Assembly: GCA_023634235.1 (NCBI GenBank)
Contig: JAMKCF010000023.1
Location: forward strand, 843,001-907,000
Source of the DNA: Pisaster brevispinus
Lineage: Eukaryota > Echinodermata > Asteroidea > Forcipulatida > Asteriidae
Direction: 5' to 3'
DNA: 64,000 bases
How positions within the stretch are numbered: the first letter of the stretch is position 1; each line of letters starts with the position of its first letter. A model generated the notes under the pieces. The model was not told where the DNA came from. It saw only the letters and a program-made list of their open reading frames with translations, and did not search any database. A program made the position numbers and the translations under genes. Positions 49,901 to 61,148 of this stretch are shown here, one piece after another.

Positions 49901-49971
49901 GTAGTGGACATCAAAGTTATAGCCCTTAACCTTATCTCTTCGTGACACCATCAAAAAAAATCACACACTTA

Positions 49972-50633
49972 TGCCATCAGGCACTTTTCAAGTGTCCGTT
50001 TTATATTTTGCGTGTAATACATGTTTTTGGAGAACACAATCGCGTTTAAATCGCCCAAACTATTAGATATAGACCCTTGTGACTAACAGAAATATATTCT
50101 AGCCAAGTTTCCTTTGAAATTAGCCCACATGTGTCTCTTTATAGTTTATACCACTTTACTTCCCCTTTGCCTCTGCAACTCATGGAATTAGCTTCTATGT
50201 TTTATTACCAAAGACAGCTATAATTCCCTAATCTGTTTTGAATGGTCTTTCCCACTAGTCCAGTGGGCACAGTCTGACTCATTTGGCACCTTGATAAACC
50301 CTCTACAATTCTTTGTTACTCCTGCTCCAATAAGCCTAGCGATTATCCAAAGGGTTCATTTCACATAGTAGTGGCTATTAGGTCAAAGGCTAAGTAATTG
50401 CTGTACAATTCCTATGGGAAAACCAATTCCTATGGGAAAACCAATTCCTATGGGAAAACCAAGTCATTTATTAAAATTTTTGTGCGAAAAACAACCCCGA
50501 TGGTAACAAGTCAGTTGGCATGCTATTTGGCTAGGTGTAGTTGAGGAACTTAGATTTTGTTAGATTAAAAAAAAAAATGGCAGAGTACTGATTGTTTAAT
50601 TAAAAACGGACACTTGAAAAGTGCCTGATGGCA
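49972..50633. mobile_element. 662-bp TIR element inserted in element A
   Basis: Ends TGCCATCAGGCACTTTTCAA and its complement TTGAAAAGTGCCTGATGGCA form a 31-bp inverted repeat. Inside is a triple repeat of TTCCTATGGGAAAACCAA (50407-50461). It encodes no protein. Element A sequence resumes on the other side (GYNFDVHYKP before TMIIADP), so the insertion is later. Exact outer ends and target duplication are uncertain. Confidence 0.8.
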
Positions 50634-50689
50634 CTATGGAAGGTTAATCAGCAGTCGTTGCAAACGTGGAGGTGCGTCTCGAGGTTTAT

Positions 50690-51930
50690 GGTCAGTGTGG
50701 ACTTCAAACTCCTTGCCAAATATATAGTTGTGAAATCTTGTTATTCCAAAAACAAGGGCAAGGGTCTCTCGCTCTATGTTGGAGTAAGATCTCTGTCCTG
50801 AAGATAGACTTTTGGATGCGAATGTTACCGGTTTGTCGTTTTGGAGAAGGCATGCTCCAAGGCCTTTCTGCGAGGCGTCCACTTCAAGGATTGTGGGTAT
50901 TTCTGAATCAAAATACTGTACGCTTGCTTCTGCTGTTATTGAGTTCTTGAGGGCTTTGAAAGCAGCCTGGTGGTCCTCTTGCCAAACGAACGGCACGTTC
51001 TTCTGCAAGAGCTCTCTGAGGGTTACTGCCCGGTCAGCCAGGTTGGGTATGTATGCTGAGACGTATGTGATAATGCCCAGGAACTTCTGTAGGTCCTCCT
51101 TATCCTGTGGGGTTGGAAGGCTTTATACATCTTCGACTCTACTCGGGTCAGGTCTGATACCGGTTGCAGAGTACAGTGATCCGAAGAAGTTGATTTTTTT
51201 GGTCCTAATGTGGCATTTAGGACTGTTGAACACGAGACCTTCCTTTTGGGCTGTTTCGAAAAGGCGCATGAGGTTGGTGTCATGTTCTTTCTCTGTTCTC
51301 TGTTCGGCCGACAACCGCACTGTCATCGGCTATACCGACACATCCTGACACTTGTGCTATGATGTTGTCCATGCACTGTTGAAATATTTCCTGGCTGATG
51401 GAGAGTCCGAAAGGTAGGCGTTGGAAGCAGTAGCGTCCGAAAGGTGTCCGGAATGCTGTGAGTTCCTGCGAGTCTTTCCTCAAGTGCACGGCCAAGTACC
51501 CAGCTTTGGCATCGAGCTTGGAAAAATACTTGGCGTTGGCGAATGCAGGGTTGAGTTCCTCCATGGTTGGTATCTTGTGCGGGCATCTCTTGGGACTCTG
51601 GTTTAGTCGTTTCGGGTCTAGACGGACCCGGATGGAACCATCTTGCTTCAGGCTGGTAGTAATGGAACTACACCAGTCGGTGTGTTGTGTCACCTTCCGA
51701 AAGACATCGATTGCTTCCATCCTGTTGATTTCCGCCTGGAGCTTTGGCTTAAGGTGCACACTGCACTTCCGCGGTGCATCTATGGTGGACTCAGCACCTT
51801 CTTTCAGATGGAGGCTCGCTTTAACTTTGAAACTGCCAATCGAGTCAAACTGATTTGGAAACAGCTTCTTGAGTTCGCTAACTGAGTTGATAGGTCGACT
51901 ATTCAGTTGGTGTGGCTCCATGGGCACCAC
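50690..51930 (-). pseudogene. Element A reverse transcriptase and RNase H
   Basis: RT blocks: DGSIRVRLDPKRLNQ, FSKLDAKAGYLAVHL, TAFRTPFGRYCFQRLPFG and GIADDSAVVG (the Asp pair). The thumb continues in another frame (FNSPKCHIRTKKINFFGSLY). RNase H follows: TILEVDASQKGLGACLL, SNIERETLALVFGITRFHNY, VHTDHKP (Asp, Glu, Asp). Three frames are used, so it is broken. Confidence 0.85.
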
Positions 51931-52385
51931 TGTCGGTTGGAGTGGCCCAGCTGTAGACTTTGAATTATCCGTGGTGTGCTATTGAGCAGACACCTCGGTG
52001 AAGCGTATGGTGACTTACTCAAGCTCACGGCAATGGGAAGGCCGGCGATTGCGGGTCCAGGTACATCCACAATGTAGAAGTTGCTACGTAACCACTCTGG
52101 CTTTTTATAGTGACACAGGATCTCGATGCTACCAAGGCATGGTATGACGGTGCCGTTGTAGGCTGTTAGCTTTATGTCCACTGGTTTGATGTGGGGCTTC
52201 CAATTGTCTCCGTACATTTCTCTGATTGTCCGGAGGGGTAAGGTGCTGTCTCCTGCTCCTGTGTCCACTTTTAGCTTTAAGCGGCGCACTCCCTCAAGGG
52301 TTGGATATATCACATCAAGTGTGGTGTATGCCTCACTGCTATGTTGTTGGGTGGAGTCCATGCAGAGGTTGGAGACGGTAATCAT
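51903..52385 (-). pseudogene. Element A retropepsin
   Basis: LKVDTGAGDSTLPL carries the catalytic Asp-Thr-Gly, and AIAGLPIAVSL is the C-terminal strand. About 160 codons are open, overlapping the RT frame downstream. Confidence 0.8.
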
Positions 52386-52439
52386 GTGGTAGACGGCATC
52401 GTATGTTTCGTCCTCTAATGTGTACTCATCCCCATTTTT

Positions 52440-53211
52440 TGCATCCGTGTGGGGTTTTTGGGGTCGCCGGCTCGTTGATCTCTGACGTTGCAGCTTTCGG
52501 CCTCGACCCGTCTGTAAGTTGATTTGTCTTTCCGACGTTCTGGTGTTTTGCTTTTACGACAGTATTTGGCCAACTGACCTTTTGAGCCGCATGCATTGCA
52601 TGTGTCCTGGTAGGCTGGACATCGCCTCGGGGGATGGTTGAGGCTGCAGTTGCCACAGGGTTTTTCCTGGGTTTTATGGCATCGACGGATGCTGTCGTCA
52701 TTGGTGTCTTTTTGTCTAGTGACTGGAGGCATTTCTGTCCTGCTGTAAGTGCTTCATATTTTCTTCCATCGTGTAGTAGTTCTTCTATGGTGTATCCGAC
52801 AAGTTTGTCCAGGAGGTCTCGCTGGAAACTGTCAGATTACGAATTTGATGGTGCACTCGGTAGACTTATCTGGGGTGAAGGCACAGTCATGTGACTTGAG
52901 GCGGCATCTGTTGACAAATTCGTCGAGGGGCCCTTCCTCTTTTTGTCGATACCTCAGCATTTCCAAGCGATGAGCTGTTTCTCAAAGAGATCCCACAGTT
53001 TGGATGGGTCTAGTTGGTCATCAGGAGAAAGGTCGGACGAGTTTATCTTCTTTGGGCCCTCTTTCCCAACAGCTATTTGGATTTTCACAGCACGTTTTGC
53101 TTGATCGGTGATACTTTGGTCAAGGAAGGTGAGTTCCATGCGTTGTTTGAATATCTTAATTTCATCTGCTTTGTCTTTGCCACCCCACTTGATCTCTGGA
53201 AATTTTGCCAT
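52440..53211 (-). pseudogene. Element A gag
   Basis: It starts MAKFPEIKWGGKDKADEIKI at 53211 and runs into a degenerate region, then a zinc-knuckle pair (CGNCSLNHPPRRCPAYQDTC, CNACGSKGQLAKYC). Stops and frameshifts separate the capsid part from the nucleocapsid part. Upstream of the start is an AT-rich region reaching the LTR of element B. Confidence 0.75.
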
Positions 53212-53403
53212 GGTTAAGGGTGGGGAGGGTAAAATTATGTTATTTTTTAATTAAAACTTCAATCAAAAAGAGCAATAAAAAGCTTGAAAAAGGGCAGGTG
53301 AGTTATGTGTAAAGTAATACAAGTGAGATGAACTTTGAGGAATTAAAATGTAATAACTTTTCTAGGTGCAGTCAGGAATGCGGATCAAGTAATGTAATTA
53401 TGC

Positions 53404-53861
53404 TGTAGCGAGCAGGGGTGACTAGGTCACCGAGTTCACATGAGGACAGACAGGCAGCGCTGACCGCAGACATCCGGATCACCTGGGAATCCAGGCACCA
53501 TTGCGTGCATCGTGGAATTGCGGGCTTGGGTTCCCACGTGATCCGAGAGGGGCAGTCAGTGCTGATCTGTGTTTCAAAGAGTGAAGACGGAAAGTGTGAA
53601 TGCCCCAACACCCCACTCCCTTATAAGCTTCGCATAAGAGATATAGAGCTAGTATAATGTAAGTACATGTAATTTATGCCGATACAAGAAAAGAACCAAA
53701 GAATCAGAGAAGAATCAGAGAATCATAAGAACTGTTTGCGAGTCACAATTATTTATTCGTTTGTGTGTCTGTTGTCCCGTTCCTGTTCATGTCCATTATA
53801 TTTAATTCACGTACAAATCATCAAACCAACAACAAGTCATTGACCGCGACGGCGCGTTACA
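53404..53861 (+). repeat. Element B 5' LTR
   Basis: It begins TGTAGCGAGCAGGGGTGACT and ends GGCGCGTTACA (TG...CA). It matches 61149-61603 almost throughout. It should contain promoter and polyadenylation signals; TTATAAGC at 53622-53629 is a candidate TATA-like box, which the 3' LTR has as TTGTAAGC. Confidence 0.93.
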
Positions 53862-53862
53862 T

Positions 53863-53879
53863 TGGTGGCAGCGGTGGGA
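53863..53879 (+). other. Element B primer-binding site
   Basis: TGGTGGCAGCGGTGGGA follows the LTR by one base. Its complement ends in CCA, as a tRNA 3' end does. The exact tRNA was not determined. Confidence 0.75.
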
Positions 53880-53988
53880 TTGATTTGGCTTGAATTAAAT
53901 TCATAATACTTATGTGTAAGAATACAGGGAGACGACCGATCAGTGGGTGTCTCATCTAGCGGTGCTACCGAGTGAGGGGCATCTCTTA

Positions 53989-54360
53989 CGGCAGTGGTTT
54001 GACCGAGCCGTGCGACGGGTGAAGCTCTCTTTGCGGGGCAGAAAACGGCAGTGGTTTGACCGAGCCGTGCGACGAGGGAAGTTTATCTCAGGGGGAGAAC
54101 GGCAGTGGTTTGACCGAGCCGTGCGACGAGGGAAGCTCTATCTCGGGGGAGAACGGCAGGGGTTTGACCGAGCCGTGTAACAGGTGAAGCTCTACATACG
54201 GAACTGAATTCGGCAGTGGGTTGACCGAGCCGTTTCCTTCACTCCGGGAAGGCTGCTCCGGAAGCCTCGGATCAAGGACAACCGCTCCGGAAGGTCAGCT
54301 CCGGAAAACCAGCTCCGGAAGTGCCGGACCGTGGATAGCCGCTCCGGTGGAACTGCTCCC
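53989..54360 (+). repeat. Element B leader tandem repeats
   Basis: Five copies of CGGCAGTGGTTTGACCGAGC start at 53989, 54046, 54100, 54154 and 54211 (spacing 54-57). They are followed by several copies of the palindrome TCCGGA (54257-54350). They lie between the primer site and gag, where packaging and dimerisation signals usually sit. Confidence 0.88.
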
Positions 54361-54440
54361 GGATCTACACAACTGCTTACGGCGCAGCATCAGATTTGAT
54401 TGAAACAACAAGGCCTAATATTAAAAGCAAAACGGACAGC

Positions 54441-56177
54441 ATGGAAGCAAGACAAAGCAGAGCTGTAGACTACTCAGCCATGAATGGACAAGATCTATAC
54501 CATTTTTTGGAAATGGAGTACCAACGTGTCACCCAAGACATAGAAACATTGTCTGAGAGGCTTGGTCAATTTGCTGGCGTGGGGGCACTTCCGAACCCAA
54601 CTACTTCTGAGAGGGATAAGCCAGTTGACCTGTTTGTCCCACAGGGACCAACTAAAGTGGAAACGCCAGCACGGGTTGGGACTCGGGCAAACGTTATGGA
54701 TTCCAGGCAGGGAGGGGAGTAGGCATTGTGGGGAGACTCAGGGATTGGCCGTTCACAGAAACGGTCTCTGTCAAATAATCTTCCTTCAATTGCCAACCAG
54801 CCTCGAAAGAAATACGAAGAGCCAACTAGCCTCAACTCAACTCGCCAGGTACTCGACCTCGAGAATACAGTACCAAGCATCGATAACGAACAGCTGCAGG
54901 GTTACTCAACAGCTTGTAAAGGGGACTCGGAAAATCATTTTCCATTGCATAATATTTCAGTGGGGGAAAGAAGGTTCAGCCAACGGGACAACTCAGTTGG
55001 GTGGGTGCCTGCAACCTCGCTGTATGGGCTGCAGGGAACAGCTTTCAACCCAGCTCCTTTATCTCCAGGGATGAGGAGCTCCGGTGGGCAAGCCGAAAGC
55101 AGACCAGCCCAATCAATTCTGCCTCAGATGGGTGTTAATGATCTGCAAATAGTGGACAAGAACCCAAAATACTGGATGAGGGTGCTCAATACACAGGAGT
55201 TCAAACGCTGAACCCTTCTACGACACCAACTGCAGCAATGACCCAGCAAGTGAATACCCCGGATAAAGACACTAAGAAAAAAGAGAGTTCAATGATTGAA
55301 CTAAAGGTAGCCCACAATGCTGATGTGAAGGTGGAAAAAAAGCTGGAGGACATCATCCAGCAAGGGAAACAACGGCCATTAATTAAGCCAGACAGCTATG
55401 ATGGCAAGGGACCGTGGGAGTCCTACATCAAACATGTTGAACTGTGTGCTGGCATTAATTGCTGGAATGACGAAACTAAATGCCACTACTTAGCAGTATT
55501 ACTCACTGGGTCTGCTCAACTGGTCCTAGGAAGTCTCCAAAATGAAGCCAAGGACTACAAGAAGCTGGTACAGTCTTTACGGGCTCGCTTTGATCCTACC
55601 GGAAGGAAGGAGCTTCATCGCGCCCAGCTCAGAAATCGTCGCCAGAAACCATCGGAGAGTTTGATAGAACTTGCAGACGAGACCAGGCAACTCGTTGAAA
55701 AGGTGTACAATGACCTGCCAGCTGACCGTAGAGATCGGATGGGCCGTGATCACTTTCTTTATGCTTTAAGTGATGGGGAGATAAGAACCAGGGTGATCCA
55801 GATGCGAACAAAAACCCTGGATGAGGCAGTTGCGGCAGCTGTGGAGCTGGAGGCCTTATATAAGGCTGAGAAAGAACGACGCTCGACTGAGATCAAGAAA
55901 TTGAGGACTGCTACTGTTTATGCCGCCTTTGCAGAGAGACCAAAAGAAGAGGATAGCTCCAGAGGGTCAAATCTTGAAGAAAGTGCAAAGGCTGGAGAAG
56001 CAAGTGAACTATAAGAGGAAGTTTGACAAGAAAGGGCCACAGTGCTTCAATTGTAAGGAATGGGGACACATCAAGCCCAATTGCCCCGAGCTGAAAGAGG
56101 GATCCGGAAATAGTGGCAAATGGAGTGAGCAGTCAGCAGGAGTAAATAACTCCAAGCAAAGTCAGGGAAACTGTTAG
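54441..56177 (+). pseudogene. Element B gag
   Basis: The ATG at 54441 starts MEARQSRAVDYSAMNGQDLY. The frame is cut by TAG at 54720-54722 and reopens in the same frame to 55211, then shifts to 55238-56014 (capsid-like: KWSxxxK-type helices, LRARFDPTGRKELHRAQLRN, LIELADETRQLVEKVYNDLP). It shifts again for the nucleocapsid zinc knuckle CFNCKEWGHIKPNC. The order is typical of Gypsy gag. Confidence 0.8.
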
Positions 56178-56269
56178 GAGCTGTATCTGAGGGCCAAGAG
56201 ACAGCTGTAACAGGGGGGCCCCAAATAGATGTAAAAACAGAGAATGTTGCTGCTGTAGTTGGTGAGGGG

Positions 56270-56653
56270 TTGCACGTAGACGCGCTCATCAATAGAGTGC
56301 ATGTTGATGTTTTGGTAGATACTGGTGCAACTGTATCCTTGCTGTCTGAGAAGATAACTAAACAGTGGTCCAAGGAGGACCAGGCGTCAGTGACAAGCAC
56401 TGATGTAAGGGTTATGCTGGCGGACAGTAAGGAGTTGGCCATTGGAGGGGAAGTGGGAGCTGAGTTGCAGCTGGCTGGAGTGAAAGTTCAACATCGATTC
56501 ATAGTAGCCTCGATAGGAAATGATGTGTTGCTGGGACTGGACTTCTTGAGGAACGAGCGATGCGTGATTGATGTCACGAATAAATGTCTTGAGTGGGGAG
56601 AAATAGTGCTGCCTCTTTGGGAGACGGCAGAGAGACAAAGAGTCGTCGTGTGA
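56270..56653 (+). pseudogene. Element B retropepsin
   Basis: VDVLVDTGATVSLLSEK has the active-site DTGA, and VLLGLDFLRNERCVIDV is the C-terminal ILGxDFL-type motif. The frame ends in TGA at 56651-56653 and pol resumes in another frame at 56593-57207. Confidence 0.85.
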
Positions 56654-57207
56654 CGGTTGTTGAAAATGTTGTCGTCCCTCGTAGGACGGAAATGCTCATT
56701 GAGGGGAAATTTGATGGTAGCGGCATGATGGTCACCTGCGGGCTAGTAGAACCCACAGTCGCTATGACAGAAAAGAATTGCATCATGGTAGCACCTTCGT
56801 TAGTAAGAGCTGGATCCAATGTAGTGCCCCTACGCCTAATGAACCCCAGAGATGATCCCATCACCCCTCACCAAGGGACAGCAGCAATGATTTATGCAGT
56901 TGATTCAATAGGCCCCGAGCTTATTATTTCTGACCCCCTTGCTAACATGGAAAAGGAGAGAGTAAGGACAGCTTCTGGGGAAGCTAGGGTAGACTTGCCC
57001 AATCACTTGCAAGACTTGCATGAAAGATCCTCAAAACTCATAGGGGAACATGAGAGTGAGCAACTGAAGGGGCTTCTCTGCAGATATCAAGGGCAGTTTT
57101 CTAGTGGAGAAGGAGACATTGGACGGACGGATTTAGTGAAACATAAAATCGAGACAGGAGATGTGGCTCCAATAAAGCAGAGGCCTAGGCGGCTCCCACT
57201 TCTTTAG

Positions 57208-58463
57208 AGGGAAGTGGCGGAGGCTGAAGTCAAAGCAATGCTAAGGAGAAAGTCATCAAACCTGCCACTGGGCCATGGGCGTCCCCAATCGTTCTGGTAC
57301 GGAAGAAGGATGGGAAGGTCCGTTTCTGCATTGATTATAGAAGACTAAATGCAGTTACGCGGAAAGACGCGTACCCAATACCCCGTATTGATGACACCAT
57401 AGATGCACTTTCTGGGTAGAAGTTTTTCTACACGTTGGACCTTGCATCAGGCTATTGGCAAGTGCCCATGGATGACAAGCATAAGGAAAAAACAGCATTT
57501 GCCACTCCAAGCGGGCTTAATCAGTTTGAGGTCATGTCTTTTGGGCTCTGCAACGCTCCTTCCACATTCGAGCGTCTTATGGATCGAGTTTTGCAGGGCC
57601 TACAGTGACAGATGTGTCTGGTGTACCTAGATGACATCATGGTGTATAGCTATTCGTTTGATGAGCATCTTCAACGTCTGGACCTTATCTTCAGCCGAAT
57701 AAAGGATGCTGGGCTGAAACTCCAGCCTAAGAAGTGCCACATTTTCCAAGAGGAGGTAGCCTATCTCGGCCATATAGTCTCTGCCAAAAGGGTGAAGACG
57801 GATCCAAGAAAGATTCAACAAGTGCGAGATTGGCCTGTCCCAACAACCGTCCGGGGAGTACGTAGTTTTCTGGGCCTTGCGTCATACTACCGTCGGTTTG
57901 TGCAAGGATTCGCTGGGTTGGCGAGGCGCTTGCATAGGCTCACGGAGGCAGGGAGGTTCTTCTGCTGGACTGATGAATGCCAGCGGGCATTTAGCGAAGT
58001 GAAGTCACGACTTGTTTCCTCTCCAGTACTTGCGTATCCATCTTCATCTTTAATGTTTACACTGGATACTGATGCCAGTGACCACGGGATAGGTGCTGTG
58101 CTGTCACAACAGCAGGATGGCTTCGAGAGAGTCATAGCTTACGCAAGCAGGGCTTTAACAAAAGCCGAGAGAAACTATTGTGTCACAAGGAAAGAGATGC
58201 TTGCTGTGGTTTACTTTATCAAGTACTTTAGGCCGTACCTTTACGGGCAGCATTTCCTGTTAAGAACAGACCATGGAGCACTAAAGTGGTTGTTCCGGTT
58301 TAAGGAACCCGTGGGTCAGGTGGCCCGATGGCTTCAGCTGCTAGCTGAGTATGACTTTGCAATCCAACATCGGCCTGGTCGCCAACATAACAACGCAGAC
58401 GCATTGTCGAGAAGACCATGTAACCAGTGTGAGCAGTTGGTGTGGCCAGCAGGAGCTGGTTGA
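57208..58463 (+). pseudogene. Element B reverse transcriptase and RNase H
   Basis: Blocks: [56 protein letters not shown] and LVYLDDIMVYS (Asp pair). RNase H: FTLDTDASDHGIGAVLSQQQ, YCVTRKEMLAVVYFIKYFRP, LRTDHGALKWLF, then HRPGRQHNNADALSRRP. Stops at 57205-57207, 57417-57419 (TAG where Trp/Gln is expected) and 57606-57608 (TGA) break it. Frame is otherwise open 57612-58463. Confidence 0.9.
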
Positions 58464-60299
58464 GGATCAGTGTGAGGGTAATATGCCAAAGATAACAAGT
58501 GTTAAAGAAGCCGAGCAATTAAAGGAGCAAACAGAAACCAATAGCATTGACCTATCCTCATCCATTGGGAAATGCACTTCAAGTTGCCGGACAGCTACAG
58601 CAGGAATCCCAAACTGGTTGGAGAGTAATTCAAGCGCGGACTTACGGGACAAGCAGTTGGGAGAGCCGGTGCTTTGCACAGTTATAGACTGGTTGGAAAC
58701 AAGAGGGAAGAGGCCGACATGGGGAGAAATTTCTTCAGAGGGCCCGTGGCTCAAGACCTTGTGGGGAGCCTGGAAGCAGCTGGTCATTAAAGATGGAGTA
58801 CTGTACCGGAGATGGGAGAGCGACACAGGGGAAGAGGTCCGTTATTTGCTGGTGGTTCCCCGTTCAATGCAGGAAGAAGTCCTTAGACAGCTGCATGACT
58901 CCCCTACAGGTGGTCATCTGGGTATGAAAAAGCTGTTGGACAGGGTCAAACACCGTTTTTATTGGCAAGGGATGCGGGATTCTGTGAGGAATTGGATCCG
59001 ACGGTGCCTGGTATGCGCAAAACATAAGATGCCCATGAAGACGAAGAGAGCCCCCCTACAGCAGAAGATTTCCGGGGTTCCACTAGAGCAAGTTGCGATT
59101 GATATCACCGGTCCATTTCCAGAGACTGGGGCTGGTAACCGTTATATAGTCGTTGTTTCTGACTACTTCAAGAAATGGACAGAAGCCTACCCAGTAGCGA
59201 CAATTACTGCAGATGTGGTGGCGGATGTATTGGTACACAAGTTCATTAGTCGGTTTGGGGTACCACAAATACTTCATAGCGACCAAGGTAGGCAATTCGA
59301 AAGTGCACTTTTCCAGAGGATGTGTAGCCTACTTGGGATCAACAAGACAAGAACCACACCCTACCATCCACAGAGTGACGGGCAGGTGGAGAGGTTCAAT
59401 CGGACGCTAAAGGTGATGTTGTCATCTTATGTAGCTGAGAACCAAAAAGATTGGGATTTGCATGTGTCACATGCTATGATGGCATATCGTGCATCGCCCC
59501 AAGAAAGTACTGGGATGACACCAAACATGCTTATGTTTGGGCGAGAGGTTCAACTTCCTATTGATCTGATATGTGGAGGTTCACTGCCGGGAGAGCCCTT
59601 GGAAGCACAGAGTATGTCGACGAACTGGAGAGGAAAATTGGGAAAGCTCACGATATTGCTAGGAATCACCTTAAAAAGGCTGCACATTATCAACGTAACC
59701 AATATGAGTTAAAGTTGACCAACGAGAGGTACGAAGCTGGTTCAGCAGTTATGCTGCGGGTCAATACTCGGAAGGTTGGCTTGTCACCGAAACTGCAGCT
59801 GAAATATGATGGGCCCTACCTCATTACCAAGAATCTCAGCGACGTGGTTGTGAGGATCCAGAAAAGCCCCCCCCCCCATAAGCCTAAAGTAGTCCACACT
59901 TACCTGCTTAAACCGTTCTGCGGAGAAGTTGATCGATCGTGGCTTCAGACCGGGGCCCAGAATTCTTCAATGGAAGGCATTACACCCGATCAAAACAGCT
60001 TGGGCACTGCAACTAACAGAGATGGTGAAGGAGCTTCTGGCGGGCTCCAAGATGGTGAGGGTACAATTCCCACTCCAAATGATGGCACTACCTCAGGTAG
60101 TGGGTCGACAGAGGAGGACCCTGGGGCGAGATATCAGGAGGTAGAAGACTCGATGGTGGATGGCCCAAGGCAAGACTCAGACGAGGTTGAGACACCTCCA
60201 GACACAGAACAATTACTGGATACAAAAGGAGTTGAACCAACTGACTCACGTAGACGTAAGCGAAAACCCCCTGACCGTTTTGGTGACTGGTGTTATTAA
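58433..60299 (+). pseudogene. Element B integrase with GPY/F end
   Basis: HHCC: HLGMKKLLDRVKHRFYWQGM...CLVCAKHK. DDE: DITGPFPETGAGNRYIVVVS, HSDQGRQFESALF, TPYHPQSDGQVERFNRTLK (all three acidic residues). The C-terminal part is in another frame (LQLKYDGPYLITKNL, the GPY/F motif), followed by an acidic, low-complexity tail ending at 60297-60299. One frameshift near 59620 separates them. Confidence 0.88.
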
Positions 60300-60336
60300 C
60301 AATAGGTGTTTTAATATTTTCTTTTTGCTACTGCAG

Positions 60337-60991
60337 GCCAAGAGTAGCCCGGAGCAGGAGCCGTTCACCCTCGCGGGGAGAGACCAGACAGGCCCACCAG
60401 AAGAGCCCGAACAGGCGTTACAAGTGCCAGGTGTGTTTCAAGGCATGCAGTTCCCTGTCGAACCTCAAGAGGCATCAGGAGGAGCAACATGGCCAAAAAC
60501 AGAAAGAAAGACTGAGGTGTCCTCATCGTTATTGCAGTCACTTGTTTGTTCGCAAACATGACCTGTATAGGCATTGGGCGACCCACATTAACGACCCGGA
60601 TCCTGGTCATTCTCCGCAAGCTATACCGGAAACCCCGGAGATTCCACGAACCCCAGGAAGGGGAAGTGACCTCACCAGTCTTCACCCAGGGACCCCAGAG
60701 CACAGACTGATGCTGCAGTCTCTGTCTCCACCACAAGTACGTCGTAGCATCCAAATGCCATTGTCAGTACCGTCGATGGAAGTTGTAGCTCCCCTGGCGC
60801 CGATGACCTCTTCGGTCTTGCCTACTGTAAATGAGGTTGGGTGTCAGACTGAAGGTGGCCGCAACACTCATCGCTTGGCCGAACGGACGATCCAGGAGCT
60901 GCTTGATAGCGACGGCAAAAGTGACAGCAAGAGTGATCAAGGAGCGCTTCTTCCCGGAGTAGATCATCTCATCTTTGTCACGTACGCGTAG
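60337..60991 (+). CDS. Element B extra ORF with two C2H2 zinc fingers
   Basis: After the pol stop a TTTTCTTTTTGCTACTGCAG acceptor-like site leads into an open frame of about 218 codons. It begins with an Arg-Ser-rich stretch (RVARSRSRSPSRGE), followed by two C2H2 fingers: YKCQVCFKACSSLSNLKRHQ (ending in HxxEEQH-type spacing) and LRCPHRYCSHLFVRKHDLYR then HWATH. A Pro/Ser-rich middle and an acidic C-terminus (DSDGKSDSKSDQ) complete it. There is no ATG before the fingers, so translation probably needs splicing to a 5' exon or readthrough. A DNA/RNA-binding accessory protein is a reasonable guess; its role is unknown. Confidence 0.75.
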
Positions 60992-61132
60992 GGACAGTTG
61001 TATATAAGTTTCACATAAGTTAAAAACAAAAGTACTGGAAGATAAAAACTTTTTAAAAAATTATTATAAGAGATGTTACTGATTACTTATTGCAAGAAGT
61101 TTTGAGATGTCTATGTGGGGACACATCCTTTC

Positions 61133-61148
61133 TTAAAGGAGGGGGTTG
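61133..61148 (+). other. Element B polypurine tract
   Basis: AAAGGAGGGGGTTG-type purine run immediately before the 3' LTR, as needed for plus-strand priming. Confidence 0.75.

Larger units (their letters stand above)
48440..53215 (-). mobile_element. Ty3/Gypsy element A (degenerate, LTRs not found)
   Basis: The minus strand gives gag with zinc knuckles, retropepsin, RT, RNase H and integrase in Ty3/Gypsy order. The style of gag and protease resembles the K02A2.6-like group. Frames are broken in every gene, the integrase has lost its Glu region, and a terminal-inverted-repeat element (49972-50633) splits RNase H from integrase. I could not identify flanking LTRs. The 5' LTR may be displaced or destroyed by element B. 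Confidence 0.85.
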
